This document shows, piece by piece, positions 1 through 9,507 of a stretch of DNA of 64,000 nucleotides (the stretch's first letter is position 1; each line of letters starts with the position of its first letter). The position numbers and the translations under genes are program-made. Below the pieces are notes generated by a model. That model had not been told where the DNA came from. It was given only the letters and a program-made list of their open reading frames with translations, and did not search any database. Origin of the DNA: CALCKU01 sp964607445 (GTDB lineage Bacteria; Pseudomonadota; Alphaproteobacteria; Caulobacterales; Maricaulaceae). Location of the stretch: contig CAZSKN010000010.1 in assembly GCA_964607445.1 (NCBI GenBank), forward strand, positions 16,041 to 80,040, in the 5' to 3' direction.

Positions 1-23
1 CGCATATTAGTCTCGAAGCCCAA

Positions 24-932
24 ATGGTCTTAGATAAAGACCACGCTATGCGTTATGGAAATTTGAAAGAGATGAGCCCAGCAAAGTGGGCCGAGTGGCA
101 AGTGCTATCCAATAAGAAATTTGGAAAAAATTTAAATAAAATTATAGAGGCGGCCGAGGTGACGGTAACGCCCAAGCGTCTGGGAGATGTTGCCGCCTAT
201 CTTATAACACCCCATCATCATGAACCCGAAAATAATGATAAGCTGATTTTACAATTTCATGGGGGGGGATATATGCTGTTAGGGGGGTATGTATCCATTG
301 TCGAGGGCACACGTTTAGCCGCCATTTCGGGCTTGAAGGTTATGACGGTTGATTACCGTGTAACCCCGACCCACCCGTTTCCTGCCGCCTATAATGACGC
401 CTTAACAGCCTATAAATCTGTTTTAGAAACATATGAAGCCGGCCATGTCGCGGTGCAAGGCACATCGGCTGGTGGCGGTTTGGCAGCCTGCCTAATACTC
501 GCTGCCCGCAACGCAGCTCTGCCCCTGCCCGCCGCAGCAGCTTTCAATACACCATGGACAGACCTTACCGGGTCTGGGGATAGCTATGTGACATTGGAGG
601 GACTGGACCCGGTATTGCAACGTTGGCAAGGCGGGCTGGAAGGCATGGCAAAAATATATGCCGGAGACACGCCCAGAACAGACCCGCGAATTTCGCCCAT
701 ATTTGCCGACTTTTCCGGTGAATTTCCTCCCAGCATATTGGTGAGTGGTACGCGCGATTTATTTCTCTCAGATACGGTTCGCCTGCACCGCGCTTTACGC
801 CAAGCTGGCCATTTATCGGAACTGCACGTTTTTGAAGCCGGATGGCACGCCTTGGGCTTCACTCCTGAAGCCGATGAAGCCGCCCAAGAAATGACGGATT
901 TCATGAAGCTGCATTTTAGCTCTGAGCGTTAA
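24..932 (+). CDS. alpha/beta hydrolase fold-3 esterase (HSL-like), possibly 5'-truncated
   Basis: Predicted cytoplasmic carboxylesterase or lipase of the hormone-sensitive-lipase-like alpha/beta hydrolase family; the substrate is unknown. The oxyanion-hole motif HGGG lies at residues 79-82 and the nucleophile elbow GTSAG at 146-150 (Ser148). The likely rest of the triad is Asp245 (SGTRD) and His275 (GWHALG). The YRVTPTHPFPAAYND segment is typical of this family. The reading frame is open upstream to the window edge and would add residues such as SLEAQ before the first ATG. The ribosome site before that ATG is weak (GAAG), so the true start may lie outside the window. It is followed by about 170 bases without a gene, then convergent lpdA. 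Family assignment is firm; the substrate and start are not. Confidence 0.85.
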   Translation: MVLDKDHAMRYGNLKEMSPAKWAEWQVLSNKKFGKNLNKIIEAAEVTVTPKRLGDVAAYLITPHHHEPENNDKLILQFHGGGYMLLGGYVSIVEGTRLAAISGLKVMTVDYRVTPTHPFPAAYNDALTAYKSVLETYEAGHVAVQGTSAGGGLAACLILAARNAALPLPAAAAFNTPWTDLTGSGDSYVTLEGLDPVLQRWQGGLEGMAKIYAGDTPRTDPRISPIFADFSGEFPPSILVSGTRDLFLSDTVRLHRALRQAGHLSELHVFEAGWHALGFTPEADEAAQEMTDFMKLHFSSER

Positions 933-1102
933 ACTTCACCGCTATCACACCAAGAAGACGGTTTATCACACCCCAAACCCGCCCTCGCAATATGGCTTTG
1001 ATATGCTTGAATTAAAGATAGGCCCAAAGGTCTGCGATGCGCAAGAAAGCTCTATGCTCTACGCCCTGTGGTTAAAGGACGCCAATTTACATCTGCGCAT
1101 AT

Positions 1103-2500
1103 TTACATCTGCATTGTCCAGCCTTCGACATCCATAGCCGCCTGACGCACGGCTTCTGAAATTGTCGGGTGGGCATGACATGTCCGCGCGATATCTTCGC
1201 TCGCGGCCCTAAATTCCATTGCCAGAGCTACTTCTGCAATTAAATCTCCAACATGGGCACCGATCATATGCGCCCCGAGAATTTCGTCAGTTTCGGCATG
1301 CGCGAGGATTTTAACAAAGCCGTCCGTGGCATGATTGGCGCGGGCGCGCGAATTGGCCATAAATGGAAACTTGCCCTTTTTATAAGGGATAGCCTCTGAC
1401 TTGAGCTCTTCTTCTGTTTTACCTACGCTGGCAATTTCAGGGGCCGTATAGACAACCCCCGGAATGACGTCATAATTCACATGACCCGCCTTGCCCGCGA
1501 TAATCTCGACTGCGGCGACACCTTCATCTTCGGCTTTATGCGCCAACATCGGCCCCTGCGTACAATCCCCCACGGCGTAAATACCGGCTATATTGGTTTG
1601 GAAATGATCGGTCATGATAAAGCCACGCTTATCCATTTTAACGCCAATTTCGTCGAGGCCCAGATTTTCTGTAAAGGGACGCCTACCGATACAGACCAGA
1701 ACCACATCGGCGCCGATTTCTTTTGGCGTGCCGCCCGCGCTGGCTTCGGTTGTCACTTTTAATCCGGATTTCAATTTTTTTATACCCGTGACTTTCCGGC
1801 CCAATTCAAATTTCATTTTCTGTTTCTTGAAAATCCGCAAAGCCTGTTTTTGCACTTCGCCGTCCATGCCGGGCAAAATATGATCGAGATATTCCACCAC
1901 AGTCACCTCGGCCCCGAGACGCCGCCAAACAGAGCCTAATTCCAAACCGATCACCCCCGCACCAATTATCAATAATGTCTTTGGCACCTTTGGCAGTTCT
2001 AAGGCTCCGGTCGAGGACACCACTTGCTTTTCATCTATTTCTACGCCGGGCAAGCTTGCGACTTCCGAACCTGTCGCAATAATAATATTTTTTGTCTTTA
2101 AATTTTGTGTTTTCGTCCCTGACGTCACCTCAACCGTCGTGGCATCGACAATTTTCCCAAACCCTTCAATATGATCGACTTTATTTTTTTTGAATAAAAA
2201 CTTAATGCCATCTGTCAGACCCGCTACGGTTTTTTCTTTCGCGGCCATCATCTTGGAGAGGTCAAATCCGACCTTTCCGGTCAATCCCATATCGGCAAAT
2301 CCGGAGTGCGCCGTCTCCAACATTTCCGAGGCATGCAAAAGCGCTTTTGATGGAATACAACCGACATTCAGACACGTGCCCCCCAAAGTCTTGCGCGTTT
2401 CCACACAGGCCACTTTCAACCCTAACTGTCCGGCACGGATTGCGCTATTATATCCTCCCGGACCACCGCCAATAATAACAATATCATAAGTCTGTGACAT
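1103..2500 (-). CDS. lpdA: dihydrolipoyl dehydrogenase (E3)
   Basis: Flavoprotein E3 subunit that reoxidises the dihydrolipoyl arm of 2-oxo acid dehydrogenase complexes using NAD+. The 465 residues match the family. The N-terminal FAD motif GGGPGG is near residue 11 and the redox-active disulfide sits in GGTCLNVGCIPSK (Cys43, Cys48). A second dinucleotide fold (GAGVIGLELG) is near 180, and the C-terminal HAHPTISEAV motif carries the catalytic His-Glu pair. A GGAG ribosome site lies just upstream of the ATG. It is the last gene of the sucCDA-odhB cluster and presumably serves the oxoglutarate dehydrogenase complex. It is separated from odhB by three small membrane protein genes, which is unusual. 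Confidence 0.97.
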   Translation of the reverse strand: MSQTYDIVIIGGGPGGYNSAIRAGQLGLKVACVETRKTLGGTCLNVGCIPSKALLHASEMLETAHSGFADMGLTGKVGFDLSKMMAAKEKTVAGLTDGIKFLFKKNKVDHIEGFGKIVDATTVEVTSGTKTQNLKTKNIIIATGSEVASLPGVEIDEKQVVSSTGALELPKVPKTLLIIGAGVIGLELGSVWRRLGAEVTVVEYLDHILPGMDGEVQKQALRIFKKQKMKFELGRKVTGIKKLKSGLKVTTEASAGGTPKEIGADVVLVCIGRRPFTENLGLDEIGVKMDKRGFIMTDHFQTNIAGIYAVGDCTQGPMLAHKAEDEGVAAVEIIAGKAGHVNYDVIPGVVYTAPEIASVGKTEEELKSEAIPYKKGKFPFMANSRARANHATDGFVKILAHAETDEILGAHMIGAHVGDLIAEVALAMEFRAASEDIARTCHAHPTISEAVRQAAMDVEGWTMQM

Positions 2501-2569
2501 AAATGCTCCATGCGAGGCTAGGGTAGGCCTGTCACATACGCGTCGAAGGTTTAGGCGTCAATATTGCGG

Positions 2570-3013
2570 TTAACGTATTATGCCTGCTCTGAGCATTTTT
2601 CGAGCATAGCCTATGATGAAGATACAGCTCAACCAGATAAAGAGCATAAACACCCAATCTCCAACGCCCATTAAATCGCGAAACCGCCCATCAAAGATTG
2701 ACGGAAAATGTCCGATGACGGCCCCGAAAAAAGACGCATAAAAAAACATCAGGCATATTTTCTGTCGTCGCATATAAAACAGAATAGCCAGCAAGCCGCC
2801 CCAAACCCCGAGCGCATATCCAGAGGTGGCCCACCACGCCACATCCCCGCGCACGGCCAATAGATCAGCGCCAAAAGCCTCTTGATAAGCTATATCAGAC
2901 ATAAGATGCTCGACCAGATACATAGAACATCCAATGAAGCTCCAGATCAAATACACAACGCCGATACCCCAAAACAATTTGGACGGTTTAGTGTCATGCA
3001 TCTCGCTTTGCAT
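2570..3013 (-). CDS. small four-helix membrane protein (first of three similar genes)
   Basis: Unknown function. The 147 residues hold about four hydrophobic helices: residues ~13-35, ~58-80, ~86-105 and ~118-138. The C-terminus is basic and ends GIIR. Its overall plan matches the next two genes: N-terminal helix with Trp, a polar loop, a helix rich in Gly/Ala, a basic Arg-Arg turn, and a final Trp-containing helix. An ATG with a GAGACG ribosome site starts it. The upstream neighbour ends 11 bases away, so the genes are probably co-transcribed. It sits between odhB and lpdA. Similar 150-residue proteins in alphaproteobacteria are often annotated as sugar transporters, without evidence that I know of. 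Confidence 0.75.
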   Translation of the reverse strand: MQSEMHDTKPSKLFWGIGVVYLIWSFIGCSMYLVEHLMSDIAYQEAFGADLLAVRGDVAWWATSGYALGVWGGLLAILFYMRRQKICLMFFYASFFGAVIGHFPSIFDGRFRDLMGVGDWVFMLFIWLSCIFIIGYARKMLRAGIIR

Positions 3014-3024
3014 AAGATCGTCTC

Positions 3025-3459
3025 TTATTTAAGAATACCGCGGGTAGACATATGTTTAGCTATCCAAACCAGGGCAATGGCGATAGCCGGAATCATAAGC
3101 GTCATTACCCAGGCTCCGCCGTGGATATGGGCATATACACCTGCCATAAGAAAATAGATATTTTGTAAAATCACGCATATTAGCGAGAGGCCTAAAGCCC
3201 ATAATGCCCATTTTTTTCGAAGCAAAAGCCCCAAACATCCGAGTACGCCGCTAAAAACAGCCACAGCAAATACAGCTGTATACCAAGCCGGTTGCGCCTC
3301 GATAATCGCCATTTCAGCAGCGCTATAAACCGCCTCCAGTGCCTCAGGCGTCGCTGTCACCTGCCATATATATTGCGATACCCCTATCATATTCCATATT
3401 AAACCCAAGCCACTGGCTATCCAAAACCACACGGGTGTTTTAGCATAAATCTCTGGCAT
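3025..3459 (-). CDS. small four-helix membrane protein (second of three similar genes)
   Basis: Unknown function; 144 residues with four predicted transmembrane helices. The N-terminus (FWIASGLGLIWNMIGVSQY) and the AVFSGVLG...LLLRKKWA segment are typical of a widespread small alphaproteobacterial membrane family with no established role. It ends in a basic RGILK tail like its neighbours. A strong GGGAGG ribosome site lies 5 bases upstream of the ATG, so translation is probably efficient. It lies in the minus-strand TCA operon between two relatives. I infer that the three arose by tandem duplication, but sequence identity is low by eye and an alignment would be needed to prove it. Confidence 0.8.
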   Translation of the reverse strand: MPEIYAKTPVWFWIASGLGLIWNMIGVSQYIWQVTATPEALEAVYSAAEMAIIEAQPAWYTAVFAVAVFSGVLGCLGLLLRKKWALWALGLSLICVILQNIYFLMAGVYAHIHGGAWVMTLMIPAIAIALVWIAKHMSTRGILK

Positions 3460-3547
3460 TATAGCCTCCCGTTATTTTTTAGAGAGACTAAAACAGATCA
3501 TTTTAAGAATGTCTATAACGTAATAGTTGTGGCGCAATTGCGTCCGA

Positions 3548-4003
3548 TTAGCGCAAATGTCCGTCTTGCATAGCGCTATATGTCAACCAAAACAGGAACA
3601 GTCCGAATATAATAACCGAGATTGAAATCCCATTTGACGCCACGCCAACAACATCAATTCCGCCGCGCAAGATACTGTCAGCCATTTGAGACAAGATCCC
3701 GAATACTGAAATCATATATAGAATATAGGCCGTTTTAGAGCGGTTTAGCAGTGCAATCGAACCGGCAAGGCCCGTGAATAATGTAACCGCATACGCCAGC
3801 TTCACCCAGATCGACATTGTTGTGATATATTGTATCTGTCTATCGCTAGCGCCGATATCAAACAGCGCTTCCGGAGTGGTTTTGAGAGACAGGAAAAACA
3901 CTAATGTGCCCATTATATACCAGACAATAGCCGTACATGCCATGATACCTAACCAACGGTCATCCCGGGTTGTTTTATCTTGCTGTTGCAACGCTTTAGC
4001 CAC
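3548..4003 (-). CDS. small four-helix membrane protein (third of three similar genes), GTG start
   Basis: Unknown function; 151 residues with a charged N-terminus (about 16 residues, rich in Lys, Asp and Gln) followed by four hydrophobic helices. It has the same layout as the two genes downstream and ends with a basic GHLR tail. The start codon is GTG, preceded by a very good GGGAGGG ribosome site 5 bases upstream. It lies 65 bases downstream of odhB on the same strand, so it may be read from the suc promoter, though an internal promoter in that gap is possible. A role linked to TCA flux or respiration is only a guess from position. Confidence 0.75.
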   Translation of the reverse strand: MAKALQQQDKTTRDDRWLGIMACTAIVWYIMGTLVFFLSLKTTPEALFDIGASDRQIQYITTMSIWVKLAYAVTLFTGLAGSIALLNRSKTAYILYMISVFGILSQMADSILRGGIDVVGVASNGISISVIIFGLFLFWLTYSAMQDGHLR

Positions 4004-4068
4004 TATTGCCCTCCCGATTACCTCTATGAAACCTCGGGACGTCTTACAGTCAGAGTCTTAACACCCGT

Positions 4069-5586
4069 TTAAAGGTCGAGTAATAATCGTTCAGGATCTT
4101 CGAGACATTCCTTGACCCGTACCAGAAATGTAACCGCTTCTTTACCATCAACTATGCGGTGATCATAAGACAATGCCAAATACATCATCGGGCGTATGAC
4201 AATCTCGTCATTAATGACAACAGGACGCTTTTCAATCTTGTGCATGCCTAAAATGCCGGATTGCGGCGGGTTCAATATCGGCGATGACATCAGAGATCCA
4301 TAGACCCCCCCGTTTGAAATCGTAAATGTCCCACCCGACATCTCGGCCATTGATAATTTTCCGTCCCGCGCCTTGCGTCCCAGCTCGCTAATGCCTTTTT
4401 CAATACCGCCCAAATCCAGAATATCGGCGTCGCGCAATACAGGCACAACAAGGCCTTTATCCGTACCCACCGCTACGGAAATGTCGTAATAATTTTTGTA
4501 GATTATATCCGTACCGTCAATTTCCGCGTTTACATTCGGGACATCCTTTAAGGCCTGAACACAGGCTTTGACAAAGAAACTCATAAAGCCAAGCTTCACA
4601 TCATGTTTCTTGATAAACATCTCTTTATACTGGCTACGCATAGCCATGATATTAGACATATCCGCTTCATTATAGGTTGTGAGCATGGCGGCAGTATTTT
4701 GCGCATCCTTCAAACGGCGAGCTATGGTCTGGCGAATACGTGACATGCGTACACGTTCTTCTCGCGGCCCGATATCCCGCGGCGGCGGCGAGCTTGACGC
4801 CTGTACATTTGAGGACACAGGGGCGTGCGCCGCAACAGGATTAGCTTTTGCAGACAAAGCGTCGCCTTTGGTAATACGTCCGTCTTTCCCTGAACCCGAG
4901 ATCGTATTCGCGTCCAGAGCATTTTCATTGATTACTCTTTGGGCTGACGGCATAATTTTCGGGTCTGCCGTTGACGCCGGATTTGCCACAGCTTGCTCAG
5001 GCGTGACAGGCGCGCCCTCACCCGCGCTCGCGGCTCCGCCGCCGGGTATTAACGTACAGATCGTTTGACCAACGCTTGCTATATCCCCTTCGGCAATTAA
5101 ATGCTCGCCGATAACACCGGCTTCCGGTGATACTAATTCTTGGGCGGCCTTATCGGTTTCAAGCTCGACAATGGCTTCGTCTTTGGCCACGACGTCTCCG
5201 GGTTGTTTCATCCAAACCGCGATTGTGACCTCTGAAACACTTTCACCCACATTGGGCACATCTATATTTATCGGAGCCGTTGAGCCTGTTGTCTGATCTG
5301 CGCTGGCGGGGGGGGTCTCAGATGATGCGGCCGTCGGAACATTGTCCCCAGAAGCGTTCGCCAATCTGGCAATTAATTTACCAATTTCCGCAACATCACC
5401 TTCTGCGACAAAAATCTCCTCCAACACGCCGTCTTCAGGCGCGACAAGCTCTTGCGCGGCCTTATCGGTTTCCAACTCGACCAGCGGCTCGTCTTTCTTG
5501 ACGGCCTCACCTACCTGTTTAAACCATTGCGCGATTGTGACTTCCGCAACACTTTCACCTACATTTGGGATTGTAATATCAGTCAT
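4069..5586 (-). CDS. odhB: 2-oxoglutarate dehydrogenase E2, dihydrolipoamide succinyltransferase, with two lipoyl domains
   Basis: Core E2 enzyme that transfers the succinyl group from E1 to CoA. The 505 residues are longer than the usual E2o of roughly 400. There are two complete lipoyl domains, residues ~1-75 and ~106-180, each with an ETDKAAQEL lipoylation motif (Lys42 and Lys146). Alanine/proline-rich linkers separate them. A peripheral-subunit-binding domain follows near 210-245, then the acetyltransferase domain ending with DHRIVDG (His476, Asp480). It starts 8 bases after sucA and is clearly co-transcribed. Two lipoyl domains are common in pyruvate dehydrogenase E2 but not typical for E2o. 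Downstream residues and context still favour the oxoglutarate complex. Confidence 0.95.
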   Translation of the reverse strand: MTDITIPNVGESVAEVTIAQWFKQVGEAVKKDEPLVELETDKAAQELVAPEDGVLEEIFVAEGDVAEIGKLIARLANASGDNVPTAASSETPPASADQTTGSTAPINIDVPNVGESVSEVTIAVWMKQPGDVVAKDEAIVELETDKAAQELVSPEAGVIGEHLIAEGDIASVGQTICTLIPGGGAASAGEGAPVTPEQAVANPASTADPKIMPSAQRVINENALDANTISGSGKDGRITKGDALSAKANPVAAHAPVSSNVQASSSPPPRDIGPREERVRMSRIRQTIARRLKDAQNTAAMLTTYNEADMSNIMAMRSQYKEMFIKKHDVKLGFMSFFVKACVQALKDVPNVNAEIDGTDIIYKNYYDISVAVGTDKGLVVPVLRDADILDLGGIEKGISELGRKARDGKLSMAEMSGGTFTISNGGVYGSLMSSPILNPPQSGILGMHKIEKRPVVINDEIVIRPMMYLALSYDHRIVDGKEAVTFLVRVKECLEDPERLLLDL

Positions 5587-5594
5587 AGATCACA

Positions 5595-8591
5595 CTACTT
5601 TGCAAAAACACTGTCAAAGACAGCCTGTTGTTCTTTTTTATGTTTAGACGCAATTCCGGTCGCCGTCGAGGCCGCAGACGGTCGTCCATAATATTTCGGG
5701 CGGTCATTCTTTACCTTGATACCCGCTAATGTCTCTTCAATATAGGGATTAATAAAGCTCCACGCGCCCATATTTTTCGGTTCTTCCTGCGCCCAGACAA
5801 TATCGGCATTTTTAAACCGCTTTAATTCGGTTTGCATGGCGTCGTGGGGGTAAGGGTAAAACTGTTCAAGACGTAATAGATAGACATCTGAAATGCCACG
5901 TTTTTCGCGTTCTTCGAAAAGATCATAATAAATTTTACCCGAGCAAATAATGACTTTCTTTATTTTAGCATCCGTCGCAATCTTGATCGTGGTCGATTCC
6001 GGGCGATATTCAGCATCATCCCACAGCACGCGGTGGAATTGCGAACCTGACGCCATTTCTGTGAATGTCGACACACATAATTTATGCCGCAAAAGACTTT
6101 TCGGACTCATATTGATAAGCGGTTTTCGAAATCCGCGTTTGACTTGACGGCGCAAGGCATGAAAATAATTGGCTGGTGTTGAAATATTTGTAACCTGCAT
6201 ATTATCTTCGGCGCACATCTGTAAATAGCGTTCAAGCCGCGCTGAACTATGTTCGGGGCCTTGTCCTTCATAGCCATGCGGGAGCAACATAACGAGGCCG
6301 GACATGCGCAACCATTTTTGTTCTGCACTCGAGATAAATTGATCGACCATAACCTGTGCGCCATTTGCGAAATCACCAAATTGGGCTTCCCAAATCGTCA
6401 AAGCATGCGGGGCGGCCCCTGAAAATCCATATTCAAACCCCAAAACCGCTTCTTCCGAGAGATGCGAATTTAGGACTTGATAATATTCTTGGTCAGATGC
6501 GAGCGTGTTGAGCGGAGTATATTTATGCTCGTCTTTCTGGTCAATGAAATGCGATTGACGGTGACTAAACGTACCGCGTTCTGAATCCTGCCCGGACAAT
6601 CGCACAGGATGTCCTTCGGTAATTAAAGTTCCAAATGCAAGATGTTCGGCCAAGCCCCAGTCAATATTTTCACCTGACTGAATTTTTTCAGATCGAGCCT
6701 TGATGATCCGTTTTAAGGTGCGGTGCACATTCACAGAATTAGGCATGGCCGTAATTTTTTGACCAATATCTTTAAGACGTTGAATATCCACAGAGGTATC
6801 ACCGCTGCGTTTGCCGTCATTTTCTGTGGGTCGCGACAAGCCCTGCCAAACCCCTTGCAACCAGTCGGGTGCCTGCGTTTCGAAGTTCTTGGCCTTGTCA
6901 AATTCGCCATCCAGAAACGCGTAAAAATCATCCACCCGCTTTTGATGTTCAGTGGCGGACAAATCCCCTTGTTCGATCAAGCGCTGCGCATAGATTTCCC
7001 GCGTTGTGTTTTTGCTGCCAATCGCTTGATACATCAGCGGCTGTGTAAATGACGGGTCATCGCCTTCATTGTGACCATACCGTCGATAACAAATAATATC
7101 GAGAACAACATCTTTACCAAATTTTTGTCGATATTCTGTCGCGACGCGCGCTGCAAATACCACGGCTTCTGGATCATCGCCATTAACATGGAAAACCGGA
7201 GCTTCGACCATAAAGGCCACGTCAGAACAATATTGACCCGAGCGGTATTCGTCCGGCGTGGTTGTAAATCCGATCTGGTTATTCACAATGACATGCAAAG
7301 TCCCGCCCGTACGATATCCGACCAATTGACTGAGCTGGAAACACTCCATCACAATACCTTGACCGGCAAAGGCGCTATCACCGTGTAATATCACCGCCAT
7401 AACCTCTTCGGGATTATGGGATTGATAGGTCCCGGACATCATTTGTTGTTTCGCGCGGGTTTTACCCATAACCACAGGCGCGACGACTTCCAGATGCGAA
7501 GGGTTAGGCGCCAAAGAGAGATGTACATTATTACCGTCAAATTCACGATCATCCGAGACGCCGAGATGGTATTTTACATCCCCGGATCCATAATCCTCAC
7601 CTCCGGCAGCGACACCCCCTAAAAATTCATGAAATATAGCCGAATAGGGTTTTTGCATCACCGCCGCCATAACATTCAACCGTCCACGGTGGGGCATGCC
7701 AAAGTTAATATCCTTCAACCCTAATTGACCCCCGCGTTTGATAATCTGCTCTAATGCCGGGAGCAGGCTTTCTGCACCGTCAATTCCAAACCGTTTTGTG
7801 CCGGGATAGCGTTTATGGATCAATTGTTCGAAGGCTTCCCCTTCAATCAATTTTTGCAAAATCGCGAGACGCCCTTCTTTAGAAAAGCTGATCTCTTTAT
7901 CCGGCCCCTCTATTCGTTCCTGTATCCAGCGCTTTTCTTCCGGGTCCGAGATATGCATAAATTGCACACCAAATGTTGAACAATAGGTCCGGCGAACAAT
8001 AGCCAGAATTTGCGTGAGTGTCGCCGTTTCGAGACCTAATACACCGTCAATGAAAATATCGCGATTCATATCCTCTGGCGTAAAACCATAGGTCGCCGGA
8101 TCAAGTTCAGGATGCGGGTCTTTTTTACTTATGCCCAAAGGATCAAGATCAGCGATCAAATGTCCACGCATCCGATAAGCCCGAATAAGCATCAGCGCGC
8201 GAAGACTGTCCTTTGTGGCTTGCTGCACGTCATGGCCGGACACGGCAGCCCCGTTTTGGGTTACAGGCCGACCGGCCGTTTTTGCAGACGCAGACCCAGA
8301 CGGCTCGCCCCAGTCACCGGTTAGGGCCGAGGTCAGATCACTATTGAGGTCTAATGGCCAATCCGAGCGCTTCCACGCCGGGCCCGCGGCCATTTTTCGG
8401 GTAACATCCTGACTTTCTCCCAGAGAGTCAAAATAGGCTCTCCAGCTCTCGTCAACGCTTGAGGGGTCTTCAACATAGAGGGCTTGCATCTGCTCTAGAT
8501 AGACAGCATTTGCCCCGTCTAAAAACAACGTATCGAGCAGCGTCTGGTTTTGTACACTTCTCGCACCCTCTTGGGAGCTTTTATCCGCCAT
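5595..8591 (-). CDS. sucA: 2-oxoglutarate dehydrogenase E1 component
   Basis: Thiamine-diphosphate-dependent E1 that decarboxylates 2-oxoglutarate and reductively succinylates the E2 lipoyl arm. The 998 residues fit the family. The N-terminal E2-binding region (YLEQMQALYVEDPSSVDESW) is present near 32-51. The substrate and ThDP-binding core includes GMPHRGRLNVM and the GDSAFAGQG ... NNQIGF cofactor motif. The C-terminal transketolase-like half ends in the usual PKNMGAW region. An AAAGG ribosome site sits 7 bases before the ATG. It lies between sucD (24 bases upstream) and odhB (8 bases downstream) in the lower TCA operon. Confidence 0.98.
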   Translation of the reverse strand: MADKSSQEGARSVQNQTLLDTLFLDGANAVYLEQMQALYVEDPSSVDESWRAYFDSLGESQDVTRKMAAGPAWKRSDWPLDLNSDLTSALTGDWGEPSGSASAKTAGRPVTQNGAAVSGHDVQQATKDSLRALMLIRAYRMRGHLIADLDPLGISKKDPHPELDPATYGFTPEDMNRDIFIDGVLGLETATLTQILAIVRRTYCSTFGVQFMHISDPEEKRWIQERIEGPDKEISFSKEGRLAILQKLIEGEAFEQLIHKRYPGTKRFGIDGAESLLPALEQIIKRGGQLGLKDINFGMPHRGRLNVMAAVMQKPYSAIFHEFLGGVAAGGEDYGSGDVKYHLGVSDDREFDGNNVHLSLAPNPSHLEVVAPVVMGKTRAKQQMMSGTYQSHNPEEVMAVILHGDSAFAGQGIVMECFQLSQLVGYRTGGTLHVIVNNQIGFTTTPDEYRSGQYCSDVAFMVEAPVFHVNGDDPEAVVFAARVATEYRQKFGKDVVLDIICYRRYGHNEGDDPSFTQPLMYQAIGSKNTTREIYAQRLIEQGDLSATEHQKRVDDFYAFLDGEFDKAKNFETQAPDWLQGVWQGLSRPTENDGKRSGDTSVDIQRLKDIGQKITAMPNSVNVHRTLKRIIKARSEKIQSGENIDWGLAEHLAFGTLITEGHPVRLSGQDSERGTFSHRQSHFIDQKDEHKYTPLNTLASDQEYYQVLNSHLSEEAVLGFEYGFSGAAPHALTIWEAQFGDFANGAQVMVDQFISSAEQKWLRMSGLVMLLPHGYEGQGPEHSSARLERYLQMCAEDNMQVTNISTPANYFHALRRQVKRGFRKPLINMSPKSLLRHKLCVSTFTEMASGSQFHRVLWDDAEYRPESTTIKIATDAKIKKVIICSGKIYYDLFEEREKRGISDVYLLRLEQFYPYPHDAMQTELKRFKNADIVWAQEEPKNMGAWSFINPYIEETLAGIKVKNDRPKYYGRPSAASTATGIASKHKKEQQAVFDSVFAK

Positions 8592-8615
8592 TTGATTGCC
8601 TTTCAGCTACCGGAG

Positions 8616-9503
8616 TTATCCTTTGAGCACATCCATCATCGTCACGCCGAGCTTGGCTGGACTATCCGATACGCGAATACCTGCTTTTTCCATAGCGGCG
8701 ATCTTATCCTCAGCCCCGCCTTTACCGCCACTCACAATTGCACCCGCATGGCCCATTGTACGCCCTGGAGGGGCTGTACGTCCCGCAATAAACCCAACCA
8801 TTGGTTTCTTGACACCCTTTTTGGCCATATGTGCGATATATTCCGCAGCTTCTTCTTCGGCAGAGCCGCCAATTTCGCCAATCATAATAATTTGTTTTGT
8901 GTCATCATCATTGAGAAACAACTCAAGGCAATCGATAAAATTCGTACCATTGATCGGGTCCCCACCGATACCAATCGCGGTTGTTTGTCCTAAACCGACT
9001 TGTGACGTTTGGAACACGGCTTCATAAGTGAGCGTTCCGGACCGCGAGACCACGCCGCATGTACCTTTTTTGAAAATCTTACCCGGCATGATCCCAATCT
9101 TGCACTCCTCTGGCGTTAAAACACCGGGGCAATTAGGGCCGATAAGACGGGATTTAGACCCGACAAGGGCGCGTTTTACCGGAATCATATCGCGCACGGG
9201 AATACCTTCCGTGATCGCGATAATTAGCTCCATCTCGGCGTCAATCGCCTCAAGGATAGAATCAGCCGCGAAGGGCGGGGGCACGTAAACCACAGAAGCC
9301 GTGGCGCCGGTTGCGTATTTGGCTTCTGACACTGTGTCATAATTTGGGAGTCCCAAATGCGTCGTTCCACCTTTGCCCGGTGTGACACCTGCGACCATTT
9401 TCGTGCCGTGATAGGCTATGGCCTGCTCTGTATGGAATGTCCCGGTCTTACCCGTCATACCCTGCGTGATAATTTTCGTATCTTTATTGATTAATACCGA
9501 CAT
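8616..9503 (-). CDS. sucD: succinyl-CoA synthetase alpha subunit
   Basis: Alpha subunit of succinate-CoA ligase; it binds CoA and carries the phosphorylated histidine. The 295 residues match the family. The CoA-binding fold is at the N-terminus (ITQGMTGKTGTFH). The phospho-histidine loop GHAGAIVSGGKGG gives His252, and GPNCPGVLTPEE is a conserved active-site segment. It starts 4 bases after the sucC stop with an AGGG ribosome site lying inside the end of sucC, so the two subunits are probably translated together in equal amounts. No unusual features were seen. Confidence 0.98.
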   Translation of the reverse strand: MSVLINKDTKIITQGMTGKTGTFHTEQAIAYHGTKMVAGVTPGKGGTTHLGLPNYDTVSEAKYATGATASVVYVPPPFAADSILEAIDAEMELIIAITEGIPVRDMIPVKRALVGSKSRLIGPNCPGVLTPEECKIGIMPGKIFKKGTCGVVSRSGTLTYEAVFQTSQVGLGQTTAIGIGGDPINGTNFIDCLELFLNDDDTKQIIMIGEIGGSAEEEAAEYIAHMAKKGVKKPMVGFIAGRTAPPGRTMGHAGAIVSGGKGGAEDKIAAMEKAGIRVSDSPAKLGVTMMDVLKG

Positions 9504-9507
9504 CTGA

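Noticed and set aside
584..904. Many long reverse-strand frames over real genes
   Set aside because: They overlap strongly supported genes, lack ribosome sites and show no family motifs, so they were treated as shadows.
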